Source of the DNA: Pseudomonas syringae
GTDB taxonomy: Bacteria > Pseudomonadota > Gammaproteobacteria > Pseudomonadales > Pseudomonadaceae
Assembly: GCF_021605415.1 (NCBI RefSeq)
Contig: NZ_WKEQ01000004.1
Location: 124,001-188,000, forward strand
Length of the DNA: 64,000 bases
Direction: 5' to 3'
A model generated the notes under the pieces. The model was given only the letters and a program-made list of their open reading frames with translations. It ran no database searches and had not been told where the DNA came from. Positions 9,195 through 17,893 of the stretch are shown here, piece after piece. Both the position numbers and the translations under genes were made by a program. How positions within the stretch are numbered: position 1 is the stretch's first letter; every line of letters starts with the position of its first letter.

Positions 9195-10088
9195 ATGCTC
9201 CGTGAAAACGCCACCGACCTGCTCGCTTTCCTCGCCGTTGCGCGAGAGCGCAGTTTTACCAAAGCCGCCGCCAAACTCGGCGTATCGCAATCGGCGCTCA
9301 GCCACACCATCCGCAGCCTCGAAACTCGCCTCGGCCTGCGCCTGCTGACGCGCACGACCCGCAGCGTCTCCCCCACCGAAGCCGGCGAGCATTTGTTGCA
9401 AACCATCGGCCCGCGCTTCGAAGAGATCGAACTGGAACTCGCCGCCCTGAGCAATCTGCGCGAAACCCCTGCCGGCAAGATCCGCATCAGCGCCACCGAT
9501 CACTCGCTCGACTGGCTGCTGCGCCCCGTGCTCAAAACGTTCTTGCACCAATACCCGGACATCGCCGTGGAGGTCTGCTGCGATTACGGGTTTGTGGACA
9601 TTGCCGGGCAAGGGTTCGATGCCGGCATCCGCCTCGGTGAGGATGTCGCGCAAGGCATGATCGCCACCCGCATCGGCCCGGACATGCGCATGGCGGTGGT
9701 CGGTTCGCCCGACTATTTCGCCAGGCGCCCTGCCCCGCAAACGCCCCGCGACCTGACCAACCACGCCTGCAATAACCTGCGGTTGCCGACCAATGGCGGC
9801 CTGTACACCTGGGAGTTCGAAAAGGACGAAGAACGCCTCAACGTACGCGTTTCCGGACAAGTCATTCTCAACGGCGTGTACCCCCTGCTCGATGCCGCGC
9901 TGGACGGTTTCGGCCTGAGTTACATTCCGGAAAACATCGTCGCGCCGTACCTCAGCGACGGACGTCTGGTGCAAGTATTGGAAGACTGGTGCCCCACGTT
10001 CTCGGGATATCACCTTTACTACCCGAGCCGACGTCAGGCAGCGCCGGCCTTTGCATTGCTGCTGGAAGCACTACGCTATCGTCAATGA
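9195..10088 (+). CDS. LysR-family transcriptional regulator
   Basis: The 297-residue protein has an N-terminal winged helix-turn-helix (FLAVARERSFTKAAAKLGVS, then SALSHTIRSLE) at residues 10-50 and a substrate-binding domain from about 90 to 295 with FVDIAGQGFDAGIRLGEDV, typical of the CrgA/AaeR-like branch. It lies between the pao operon and a dienelactone-hydrolase-like gene, both on the same strand, and so may control either. The ribosome binding site is weak. No effector can be read from the sequence. Confidence 0.88.
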   Translation: MLRENATDLLAFLAVARERSFTKAAAKLGVSQSALSHTIRSLETRLGLRLLTRTTRSVSPTEAGEHLLQTIGPRFEEIELELAALSNLRETPAGKIRISATDHSLDWLLRPVLKTFLHQYPDIAVEVCCDYGFVDIAGQGFDAGIRLGEDVAQGMIATRIGPDMRMAVVGSPDYFARRPAPQTPRDLTNHACNNLRLPTNGGLYTWEFEKDEERLNVRVSGQVILNGVYPLLDAALDGFGLSYIPENIVAPYLSDGRLVQVLEDWCPTFSGYHLYYPSRRQAAPAFALLLEALRYRQ

Positions 10089-10142
10089 CGGCCCCCTGCA
10101 GCAGTTCCTACAGGGGACATTTACGTGAACAGGAGACTCGCC

Positions 10143-11027
10143 ATGACCCGACTCACCGCCAAAGACTTCGCCCCGGAACTGCTCGAACTTTACGACCACT
10201 ACGCCCACGGCAAGATCAACCGCCGTGAGTTTCTCGACCGCGCGGCGCTGTTCACCTTTGGCGGACTCACAGCGGGTGCCCTGCTCGCCAGTCTCAGCCC
10301 GAACTATGCGCTGGCCGAGCAAGTGGCGTTCACCGACCCGGAGATTGTCGCCGAGTACGTCACGTACCCGTCACCCAAGGGCCACGGCGAGGTGCGCGGC
10401 TACCTCGTGCGCCCGGCGAAGGCCAGCGGCAAAGGCCCGGCGGTGGTGGTCGTGCACGAGAATCGTGGGCTCAATCCCTACATCGAAGACGTCGCCCGGC
10501 GATTGGCCAAGGCAGGTTTCATCGCCCTCGCCCCGGACGGTTTGACCTCGGTTGGCGGCTATCCAGGCAACGACGACAAGGGTCGCGACCTGCAGGCGAA
10601 GGTCGATCCGACAAAATTCATGAACGATTTCTTCGCCGCCGTCGAATGGTTGATGCAGCACGACGGCGTCAGCAAAGTCGGCATCACCGGTTTCTGTTAC
10701 GGCGGTGGCGTGGCGAATGCCGCCGCGGTGGCCTACCCGGAACTGGGCGCGGCTGTGTCATTTTATGGCCGGCAACCGGAAGCCAAGGATGTGCCCCGCA
10801 TCAAGGCGCCGGTGATGCTGCATTTCGGCGAACTCGACACGCGGATCAACGAAGGCTGGCCGGCCTATGAGCAAGCCTTGAAAGCCGCGAATAAAACCTA
10901 CGAAGCGCACATCTATCCCGGCGCCAACCACGGTTTCCATAACGACTCGACGCCGCGCTATGACGAAGCCGCGGCGCAGTTGGCGTGGGATCGGACGCTG
11001 GGGTGGTTTCGCAAGTACCTGGCCTGA
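10143..11027 (+). CDS. dienelactone hydrolase family protein with Tat-like signal
   Basis: The ATG at 10143 follows CAGGAG by eight bases. Residues 27-60 ([20 protein letters not shown] onward) look like a twin-arginine signal preceded by a long N-region, so export is likely. The alpha/beta hydrolase fold has the dienelactone hydrolase triad Cys185 (GFCYGGG), Asp232 (GELD) and His263 (NHGFH), plus [16 protein letters not shown] near residue 105. Family members open lactones or hydrolyse esters. It is 294 residues long and follows the LysR gene by 54 bases. Confidence 0.85.
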   Translation: MTRLTAKDFAPELLELYDHYAHGKINRREFLDRAALFTFGGLTAGALLASLSPNYALAEQVAFTDPEIVAEYVTYPSPKGHGEVRGYLVRPAKASGKGPAVVVVHENRGLNPYIEDVARRLAKAGFIALAPDGLTSVGGYPGNDDKGRDLQAKVDPTKFMNDFFAAVEWLMQHDGVSKVGITGFCYGGGVANAAAVAYPELGAAVSFYGRQPEAKDVPRIKAPVMLHFGELDTRINEGWPAYEQALKAANKTYEAHIYPGANHGFHNDSTPRYDEAAAQLAWDRTLGWFRKYLA

Positions 11028-11042
11028 CAGCCGGCCGCCGTC

Positions 11043-12284
11043 TCAACCTCGCGACGGTGCCACCACTGCCTGCCGCCCATTGAACGCCAGCAAAAAGCAG
11101 GCAAACACCGCGAGGGCGAAACCCGCCGGGAACAGCCAGATGCTGCGCCAGTCGTGCACGCCCGCATCAGCGTAATGATCGGTCACCTGCCCGGCCACCC
11201 AAAAGCCGATCAACATGCCAACACCATAAGTCGCGAGCGTGATCAGGCCTTGGGCCGAACTGCGAAAACGCTCGGACGCCTTGGCGTCGGTGTAGATCTG
11301 CCCCGACACGAAGAAAAAGTCGTAGCAGATACCGTGCAATGCGATGCCGGTGAACAGCATGAACGCCAGATCACCGTTGTTGCCATAAGCGAACAACGCG
11401 TAGCGCAACGCCCACGCCAGCATGCCCACCAACAACGTCAACTTGATACCGAAACGCTGGATGAACAGCGGTAGCAGCAACATGAACAGCACTTCGGAGA
11501 CCTGTCCGATGGCCATTTTCGCGGTCGGGTTGGTCATGCCGATTTCGGCGAGAAACGGGTTGGCGTTCTGGTAATAAAACGCCAGCGGGATGCAGATCAG
11601 GATGGAGGCGATGAAGAACACCAGGTAGCTGCGATCCTTGAGCAAGCCCAAAGCATCCAACCCAAGCATTTGCTTGAAACCGACACTGCCGGACTCGCGT
11701 TTCAGTGGCGCGGTGGCCGGCAGAGTAAAGCTGTAAAGACCCAGCAGCAGCGACGCGATGGCCGCCATCAAAAAGGTGTTGCGCAACGCACCGTCGGCGA
11801 TGGACGCCGTGGAATCCCAAGCGAACACGAAACTGATGACCAGGCCCGCAATGATCCAACCCACCGTGCCCCACACGCGGATTCGCGAAAACTCCAGCGC
11901 CGGGTCGCGCATTTGCCGGAACGCCACTGAGTTCACCAAAGCGAGCGTCGGCATGTAGATCACCATGTAGGCCAGCACGAACGGATAGAACGCCGCAAAA
12001 TCCGCCGCGCTGTACAACCGATACAGCAGCGCCGCGCCCAGCAGGTGCAGCACGGCGAGAATGCGTTCGGCGTTGAACCAGCGGTCGGCGATGAGCCCGA
12101 TCACGAACGGCGCGATGATCGCGCCCCAGGACTGGGTCGAGAACGCCATGCCGATCTGCCCGCCGCTGGCGCCCAGATTGCTCGTCAGAAACGTGCCGAG
12201 GGTCACGAACCAGCCGCCCCAGATAAAGAACTGCAAAAACATCATCACGCTCAGGCGTGCGTTCATCGTGGTCATTTCAGTCAC
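11043..12284 (-). CDS. MFS permease of the nucleoside:H+ symporter (NupG-like) family
   Basis: The 413-residue protein has about 12 hydrophobic segments and begins with MFLQFFIWGGWFVTLGTFL, the typical first helix of the nucleoside:H+ symporter branch of the major facilitator superfamily. It is the last gene of a three-gene unit with a Gfo/Idh/MocA oxidoreductase and a sugar-phosphate isomerase-like gene, which suggests uptake of a sugar, polyol or nucleoside-like compound. The GTG at 12284 is used; an ATG three codons later is equally possible because neither has a good ribosome binding site. Confidence 0.82.
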   Translation of the reverse strand: MTEMTTMNARLSVMMFLQFFIWGGWFVTLGTFLTSNLGASGGQIGMAFSTQSWGAIIAPFVIGLIADRWFNAERILAVLHLLGAALLYRLYSAADFAAFYPFVLAYMVIYMPTLALVNSVAFRQMRDPALEFSRIRVWGTVGWIIAGLVISFVFAWDSTASIADGALRNTFLMAAIASLLLGLYSFTLPATAPLKRESGSVGFKQMLGLDALGLLKDRSYLVFFIASILICIPLAFYYQNANPFLAEIGMTNPTAKMAIGQVSEVLFMLLLPLFIQRFGIKLTLLVGMLAWALRYALFAYGNNGDLAFMLFTGIALHGICYDFFFVSGQIYTDAKASERFRSSAQGLITLATYGVGMLIGFWVAGQVTDHYADAGVHDWRSIWLFPAGFALAVFACFLLAFNGRQAVVAPSRG

Positions 12285-12324
12285 CGTTTTATTGTTGTTG
12301 TGGCTAACCGTGAAGCGGTTTTCT

Positions 12325-13398
12325 TCAGCTGTCGCCGAGGCCGAGAAGACGCCGGTTGGATTGTCGATCCGAGGTCACGCCAGCGAAGTCATCGAACGCC
12401 TTGGTGGCCTTGTCGATCATGTGCCGCTCGATGAACGACGCGCCTTCAGCCGCTCCTTGCGCCGCGTCCTTGAGGCAGCATTCCCACTCCAGCACCGCCC
12501 AGCCGTCGTAGTCGTATTGAGTGAGCTTGCTGAAAATGGCCTTGAAATCGATCTGCCCGTCACCGAGGGAACGGAAGCGTCCGGGTCGGTCTACCCAGCC
12601 TTGATAACCGCCGTAAACGCCGGATCGAGCATCCGGACGGAACTCGGCGTCCTTGACGTGAAACATGCGGATGCGCGCGTGATAACGATCGATGAAGCCG
12701 AGGTAGTCCATTTGTTGCAGCAGCAGATGGCTCGGGTCGTAGAGAATCGCCGCACGGGGATGCTGATCGACCGCTTCCAGAAACCGCTCAAATGAGGCGC
12801 CGTCGTGGAGGTCTTCGCCGGGGTGGATTTCAAAACACAGGTCGACACCGGCCTCGTCGAAGGCATCGAGGATCGGCAACCAGCGTCGGCCCAGTTCAGC
12901 GAACCCCTCCTCGACCAGTCCCGCCGGACGTTGCGGCCATGGGTAAACGTATGGCCACAGCAGCGCTCCGGAAAACGTCGCGTGGGCCGTGAGTCCGAGG
13001 CGCTGGCTGGCGCGGGCGGCCAGTTTCAGTTGCTCGATCGCCCACTCGGTGCGTGCCTGAGGCTGGCCGCGCAAATGCTCAGGAGCGAAGTCATCGAACA
13101 GCGCGTCGAACGCCGGATGCACCGCCACCAGTTGGCCTTGCAGGTGCGTGGATAATTCGCTGATTTGCACCCCGGCCCGAGCGCACACGGCAGTCAGTTC
13201 GTCGCAGTAATCCTGGGACTCGGCAGCCCGCGCCAGATCGATGTAGCGAGTGCCGAGGGTGGGCAGCTGGATCGCCTTGTAACCCTGGGACGCGGCCCAT
13301 TGAGCGATGTTGCAGAGGTTGTCGAACGGCGCTTCTTCGCTGATGAATTGAGCAAGAAAGATCGCCGGGCCGCGCAGGCCTTTGTCATGTTCAGTCAT
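12325..13398 (-). CDS. sugar phosphate isomerase/epimerase-like protein (xylose isomerase-like TIM barrel)
   Basis: The 357-residue protein has the AP-endonuclease-2/xylose isomerase-like barrel with metal-ligand segments CFEIHPGEDLHD near residue 200, ILYDPSHL near 232 and MFHVKDAEF near 259. Related enzymes isomerise or epimerise sugars, inosose or ketoacids. The ATG at 13398 follows GGAG by nine bases; an alternative ATG at 13419 forms an ATGA overlap with the stop of the upstream oxidoreductase gene. It is the middle gene of the cassette controlled by the divergent LacI protein. Confidence 0.82.
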   Translation of the reverse strand: MTEHDKGLRGPAIFLAQFISEEAPFDNLCNIAQWAASQGYKAIQLPTLGTRYIDLARAAESQDYCDELTAVCARAGVQISELSTHLQGQLVAVHPAFDALFDDFAPEHLRGQPQARTEWAIEQLKLAARASQRLGLTAHATFSGALLWPYVYPWPQRPAGLVEEGFAELGRRWLPILDAFDEAGVDLCFEIHPGEDLHDGASFERFLEAVDQHPRAAILYDPSHLLLQQMDYLGFIDRYHARIRMFHVKDAEFRPDARSGVYGGYQGWVDRPGRFRSLGDGQIDFKAIFSKLTQYDYDGWAVLEWECCLKDAAQGAAEGASFIERHMIDKATKAFDDFAGVTSDRQSNRRLLGLGDS

Positions 13399-13415
13399 GG
13401 AAATGGGCTCCGGAT

Positions 13416-14573
13416 TCATGGTGTGATCGCCGTCCACTTAGCGTCGCCGCGATGGTTGGCAATCGCTGCTTCGATGAAGGCCATGCCGCGTAGACCCACT
13501 TCGATACCGGGCACGCCGGGGGCGTCATGACCGCCGACATCGCCGCGAATCGCTTGGGCGAAATCGCCGTAGAGGTTGGCCATGGCTTCCAGATAACCCT
13601 CCGGATGCCCGGCGGGCAGGCGCATGCGTTGCGTCGCGGCGGCGCACAGCCACGGCTGGCCGAGGCCGGAACGAAGGATTTGCAGCGGTTGGTCGAGGGA
13701 TCGATGGATCAGGCTCGCGGGGTCTTCCTGGCGCCATTCCAGGCCGCCCTTGTCGCCATAGAGGCGAATCTTCAGCGGATTCTCTTCGCCGGCACAGACC
13801 TGGCTCGCCAGCAGCACGCCGGTGGCGCCCTTGGCGAGTTTGATCAGCATCGCCGCGTCGTCATCCAGTTGTCGGCCGGGAACATGCACGCCGAGGCTGG
13901 CGCTGATCTGCTCGATGGTTTGGTCGGCGATAAATTCAGCGAGGGAAAACGCGTGGGTGCCGATGTCGCCGAGGCAGCCGCCCGGGCCCGAGAATTCCAG
14001 ACGGTCACGCCATTCGGCTTGCTTGTTGCCCTCGCCCGCCACGTCGCGGCTGAGCCAGCCTTGCGGGTATTCGACGATGACTTTGCGCACGTCGCCGATC
14101 ACGCCTCTGCGCACCATGTCCCGCGCCTGCCACACCATCGGATAACCGAGGTAGGTGTGGGCGAGGCCATAGAGTCGGCCGCTGTTTTGAGCGACGGTTT
14201 GCAATTCGATCAGCTCGGCGAGACTCAAGGCTGCCGGTTTCTCTGAAAAAACGTGAAAGCCTGCGCTCAGTGCCCGACCGGCAATCGGTGCGTGCAAATG
14301 ATTGGGCGTGACGATCACCAGCAGCTGCATGCGCTGTTCGGCGGGCAATGCCTGCTCGGCTTCAAGCAATTGTTGCCAGTTGCTGTAGCATCGCGATTCG
14401 GCCAGACCGAGGGCGGCGCCCGTCTCGCGATTGTTGAGCGGATCGCGGCTGAAGGCGCCGCACACCAGTTCAAAGCCGCCATCGAGGCCGGCAGCCTGAC
14501 GGTGGGCCTGACCGATAAATGCGCCAGCACCGCCGCCGACCATGCCCATTCTTATTTTCGTTGCCGTATGCAT
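13416..14573 (-). CDS. Gfo/Idh/MocA family oxidoreductase
   Basis: The 385-residue protein opens with IRMGMVGGGAGAFIGQAHRQ, a Rossmann NAD(P)-binding site, followed by VTPNHLHAPIAGRALSAGFH and FSEKPAALS near residues 85-115, the EKP motif with the conserved catalytic Lys. The C-terminal alpha/beta domain has SGPGGCLGDIGTHAFSLAEF near residue 200. Such enzymes oxidise sugars, inositol or their derivatives. It is the first gene of the operon: its start is about 45 bases from the 18-bp palindrome at 14619. The protein is probably cytoplasmic. Confidence 0.88.
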   Translation of the reverse strand: MHTATKIRMGMVGGGAGAFIGQAHRQAAGLDGGFELVCGAFSRDPLNNRETGAALGLAESRCYSNWQQLLEAEQALPAEQRMQLLVIVTPNHLHAPIAGRALSAGFHVFSEKPAALSLAELIELQTVAQNSGRLYGLAHTYLGYPMVWQARDMVRRGVIGDVRKVIVEYPQGWLSRDVAGEGNKQAEWRDRLEFSGPGGCLGDIGTHAFSLAEFIADQTIEQISASLGVHVPGRQLDDDAAMLIKLAKGATGVLLASQVCAGEENPLKIRLYGDKGGLEWRQEDPASLIHRSLDQPLQILRSGLGQPWLCAAATQRMRLPAGHPEGYLEAMANLYGDFAQAIRGDVGGHDAPGVPGIEVGLRGMAFIEAAIANHRGDAKWTAITP

Positions 14574-14618
14574 TGCGAGCCTTTTTTTAATTGAGGAGCA
14601 AGTCCAGGTTCTACGGGC

Positions 14619-14636
14619 GATGTAACCGGTTACATC
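14619..14636. promoter_or_regulatory. 18-bp perfect palindrome, likely LacI-family operator
   Basis: GATGTAACCGGTTACATC is a perfect palindrome in the gap between the oxidoreductase gene (start 14573, reverse) and the LacI-family gene (start 14748, forward). The central CG and TGTAACCGGTTACA core have the form of LacI/GalR-family operators. Its place suits repression of the sugar cassette and self-control of the regulator. Confidence 0.85.
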
Positions 14637-14747
14637 ATGGCGCAAATCTAGGCCCGTGATCGCCATGTGTCAAACGCCGTCCGGCAGTTTGTGTGAAGGC
14701 GCTGCTGAGGTAAGCTCGCGGCCTGCTTTCCCGTCAACGAGGTGATC

Positions 14748-15749
14748 GTGTCCAACATCCGCGAAGTGGCGCGCCTGGCCGGCGTGTCGGTGGCCACGGT
14801 GTCGCGCACCCTGCGCTCGCCGGAACGCGTGCTGCCCGAGACCCGCGACAAGGTCAACGCCGCCGTGCAACAAGCCGGTTATCGTCCGAACCTGATGGCC
14901 GTGCAGTTTCGTTCGCGCAAAACCGGCAACCTGGTGATTCTGGTGCCGGCGATTGCCAATACGTTCTTCGCCCGGGTCATCAGCGGCGCCCAGCAAGCGG
15001 CGCAGGCGGCCGGGTATCGCTTGCTGCTGTGCGACACACAGGGCGACGAGGCCATTGAACGCGAGTTTGCCGAACTGGTTTATGCCCATCAGGCCGACGG
15101 CGTCATCCAGTTGCGCGCCAGCGATCCGTTCGAAAACCTGGGGCCGGGTGTCGAACCGCCACCGCTGGTCAACGCCTGCGAGGTGATGAAAGACACGCGC
15201 CATCCGACAATCAGCCTGGATAATCGCGCCGCCGCCAGAGCCATGACCGAGCACTTGATTGCCCTCGGCCATCGCCGCATTGGGCTGATCAAGGGGCCGC
15301 AAAGCAGTCCGCTGACTCAGGACCGGGTTGCCGGTTATGAAGACGCCTTACGCGCAGCCCATCTGCCCGGCGACGCCGAGCTTATTTGCCATGGCGACTT
15401 CACGCTCAAGGCCGGTGACGAGGGCGCAGCGACGATGCTCGCCCTGCGTGATCGACCCACGGCGCTGTTCTGTGAAAACGATGAAATGGCCATCGGTGCG
15501 TTGCACCGGATCAAACAACTGGGTTTACGCGTGCCACAGGACGTGTCACTGGTGGGTTTCGACGACATCCCGTTCGCCGCTTACTGCGACCCGCCGTTGA
15601 CGACCATCGCCCAACCGGCGGAAACCTTCGGTGAACTGGCCGTGCAGATGCTCATTGGGCTGATCGAAGGTCAATCGCTGGATGAACGTCAGCGGGTATT
15701 GCCCTTTGAGCTGACCGTGCGCCAGAGCAGTGCCCCGCCGGCGGCCTAA
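14748..15749 (+). CDS. LacI-family transcriptional repressor
   Basis: The protein (333 residues from the GTG at 14748, preceded by GAGGTGA) has the LacI helix-turn-helix REVARLAGVSVATVSRTL at residues 4-22 and the hinge helix region RPNLMAVQFRSRKTGN. The effector-binding domain shows FFARVISGAQQAAQAAGY and the C-terminal SLVGFDDIPFAAYCDPPLTT. It is divergent from the sugar cassette and the palindrome between them is the likely operator. An upstream in-frame GTG at 14742 overlaps the ribosome binding site and is less likely. Its stop overlaps the convergent aldo/keto reductase gene by four bases. Confidence 0.9.
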   Translation: MSNIREVARLAGVSVATVSRTLRSPERVLPETRDKVNAAVQQAGYRPNLMAVQFRSRKTGNLVILVPAIANTFFARVISGAQQAAQAAGYRLLLCDTQGDEAIEREFAELVYAHQADGVIQLRASDPFENLGPGVEPPPLVNACEVMKDTRHPTISLDNRAAARAMTEHLIALGHRRIGLIKGPQSSPLTQDRVAGYEDALRAAHLPGDAELICHGDFTLKAGDEGAATMLALRDRPTALFCENDEMAIGALHRIKQLGLRVPQDVSLVGFDDIPFAAYCDPPLTTIAQPAETFGELAVQMLIGLIEGQSLDERQRVLPFELTVRQSSAPPAA

Positions 15750-16690
15750 TCCAACAATGCAATCAACTGATGACGCTGGGCATCGGTCAACATCGGCCCG
15801 AACCCGGCCCTGGCGTTGTCAGCCATGTAGCGCGGGTTGCCGGTGCCCGGGATCACGCAGTTCACTGCCGGGTGCGCGAGCAGAAATTTCAATGCCAGTT
15901 GCGGCCAACTGTTCACCTGCACATCGGACGCCCAGCCCGGCAGCGGTTTGCCCTTGAGGCGCGCAAGCAATCCGCCGCCGCCGAATGGCCGATTGCAAAT
16001 CACCGCCACGCCTCGCTCGCGGCACAGCGGCAGGATGCGTTTTTCCACGCCGCGATCATCAAGTGCGTAGTTGATTTGCAGGAAGTCGAGTTTTTCGGCT
16101 TTCAGCACGGCTTCGACTTCGTCGTAGGCCGACGGCGTGTAATGGGTGATGCCGATGTAGCGGATGCGGCCCTGCTCTTTCCATTCGCGCAGGGTCGGCA
16201 AGTGGGTTTTCCAGTCCAGCAGGTTGTGAATCTGCATCAAGTCGATGCGGTCGGTGCGCAGCAGGCTGAACGACTGCTCCATCTGCGCGATACCTTCCTC
16301 GCGCCCGCGCGTCCAGACCTTGGTGGCGAGAAACGCCGGGGAACGCGGCTCATGGATCGACAGCAGCTCGCCGGTGGTTTCTTCCGCGCGGCCGTACATC
16401 GGGGAGCTGTCGACCACGGTGCCGCCCTTGCGGAATAACTCGTCGAGCACTGCCGGCAGTTGTTTATAAGCCGGATCGCCAGGGGCGACATCGAAGCCGC
16501 GATAAGTACCCAGGCCCACCAGCGGCAACGGTTCGGTGCTCGACGGAATGTCGCGGGTCTGCATGGTCTGGCCTCCGGGGGCGGTCGACGCCGGCGTGGT
16601 GGCCAGCGCCCGGTTCAAGGTGACGATCGCCGAAACCCCGGCAGCCAGGGCGAGCAGTCGACGACGGGAGTAACCTTCAGTGTGGCTCAC
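15746..16690 (-). CDS. aldo/keto reductase with Tat-like signal peptide
   Basis: The GTG-started protein of 314 residues begins MSHTEGYSRRRLLALAAGVS, a twin-arginine signal, followed by an aldo/keto reductase barrel. The catalytic Asp and Tyr are in VVDSSPMYGRAEE near residue 95 and the Lys in FLATKVW near 122; GITHYTPSAYDEVEAVL near 180 is also typical. Such enzymes reduce carbonyls with NADPH, which is puzzling for an exported protein; the Tat signal may keep it at the membrane or carry it with bound cofactor. It is convergent with the LacI gene and overlaps it by four bases. Confidence 0.85.
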   Translation of the reverse strand: MSHTEGYSRRRLLALAAGVSAIVTLNRALATTPASTAPGGQTMQTRDIPSSTEPLPLVGLGTYRGFDVAPGDPAYKQLPAVLDELFRKGGTVVDSSPMYGRAEETTGELLSIHEPRSPAFLATKVWTRGREEGIAQMEQSFSLLRTDRIDLMQIHNLLDWKTHLPTLREWKEQGRIRYIGITHYTPSAYDEVEAVLKAEKLDFLQINYALDDRGVEKRILPLCRERGVAVICNRPFGGGGLLARLKGKPLPGWASDVQVNSWPQLALKFLLAHPAVNCVIPGTGNPRYMADNARAGFGPMLTDAQRHQLIALLD

Positions 16691-16814
16691 GCTTGATCCT
16701 CTGCTGCGTTGATCTGTTGCATGCTGTGTTCACACAATGGCGCAGCGTCGTGAACTACACTGCGACACTCCTGCGGCGGCCATCACGGCCGCGCGCCCCG
16801 TTAAAGTTAGTCGA

Positions 16815-17585
16815 ATGTCACGAACCCTGGTGTCACTCGTCGCATTGATCGTCGCCGTGTACCTGGCGCTGTGCGTGGCGCTGTTCTTTTTTCAGCGTTC
16901 ACTGATCTATTTTCCGCAGCCTGCAAGCCTCGACTCTCCGGAATCACGGCTGACGCTTTTGATGCCCGACGCTGAAATTCGCGTGACCACGCGCGAGCAC
17001 GCCGGATCGAAGGCGCTAATCTATTTCGGCGGTAATGCCGAGGACGTCTCGCGCAATCTGCCGGAATTTTCCGAGGCCTTTTCCGGGTACGCGATATATC
17101 TGATGCACTACCGGGGTTTTGGCGGCAGTGGTGGTTCGCCCTCAGAAGAAGCGATTGCCCGGGATGCGTTGGCGCTGTTCGATCAGGTGTATGCCAGCAA
17201 CCCGCAGATTGCCGTGATCGGCCGCAGCCTCGGCTCGGGTGTCGCGGTGCGCCTGGCCAGTCAGCGTCCGGCCTCGCAGTTGATTCTGATCACGCCGTAC
17301 GACAGCCTCGAAGAACTCGCGGTACGGCAATATCCGTGGGCGCCGGTGAAGTGGCTGCTCAAGGATCGCTTCGAGTCCGGCAAATACGCAGCGCATGTTC
17401 GTGTACCGACATTGCTGCTGGCGGCGAGTGACGATGAAGTGATTGCGCGAGAAAGCAGCAACCGGTTGCTCGGCAGTTTTCCCGATGGCGTGGCGACGCT
17501 CAAAGTGGTGCCGGATTCGGGGCATAACTCGATATCCGAGCGGGCGCAGTATCTGGAATGGATGGGAGATGTATTGAATCGCTAA
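16815..17585 (+). CDS. alpha/beta hydrolase with N-terminal membrane anchor
   Basis: The ATG at 16815 gives a 256-residue protein whose first 28 residues hold a single hydrophobic segment (LVALIVAVYLALCVALFFF), probably an uncleaved anchor. The hydrolase fold follows: YFGGNAED near residue 70, HYRGFGGSGGSPSEE near 98, nucleophile Ser138 in GRSLGSG, and the likely acid and base in SDDE near 202 and DSGHNSI near 235. It resembles the YfhR/BEM46-like group of membrane-tethered serine hydrolases. The ribosome binding site is weak. The substrate is unknown. Confidence 0.8.
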   Translation: MSRTLVSLVALIVAVYLALCVALFFFQRSLIYFPQPASLDSPESRLTLLMPDAEIRVTTREHAGSKALIYFGGNAEDVSRNLPEFSEAFSGYAIYLMHYRGFGGSGGSPSEEAIARDALALFDQVYASNPQIAVIGRSLGSGVAVRLASQRPASQLILITPYDSLEELAVRQYPWAPVKWLLKDRFESGKYAAHVRVPTLLLAASDDEVIARESSNRLLGSFPDGVATLKVVPDSGHNSISERAQYLEWMGDVLNR

Positions 17586-17600
17586 ATGAGGATGTTGCTA

Positions 17601-17739
17601 CCGGCCTCATCGCTGGCAGGCCAGCTCCCACTGGTTTCGCCCTGCCCCCAAGCTCCTACAGTGGATTACCGGTGGACGCGAAACCCGCAAGCATGACCAA
17701 ACCCTGTGGGAGCCTGGCTTGCCAGCGAAGAGGCCCGCC
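17601..17739. repeat. REPIN-type inverted pair of REP-like elements
   Basis: Two REP-like arms face each other: CCTCATCGCTGGCAGGCCAG (reverse) and GGCTTGCCAGCGAAGAGG (forward), about 75 bases apart. They fill most of the 308-base gap between the alpha/beta hydrolase and the CAP-domain gene. I see no gene in the gap; the rest of it is the promoter side of the CAP-domain gene. Confidence 0.75.
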
Positions 17740-17893
17740 TGGTCACCATCACCTCAACTGACTGAACACTTTGTCGGCCCAGACGCAAAACTTTCGCCCT
17801 TCGTGAACCAAGTCCACAAAGCCCAGTCCTACTCGCGCCGTGTTCTGCGGCGAATCCCCTATTAGCGTTGCACTCCTCAGAGCTGTCCGCCCC

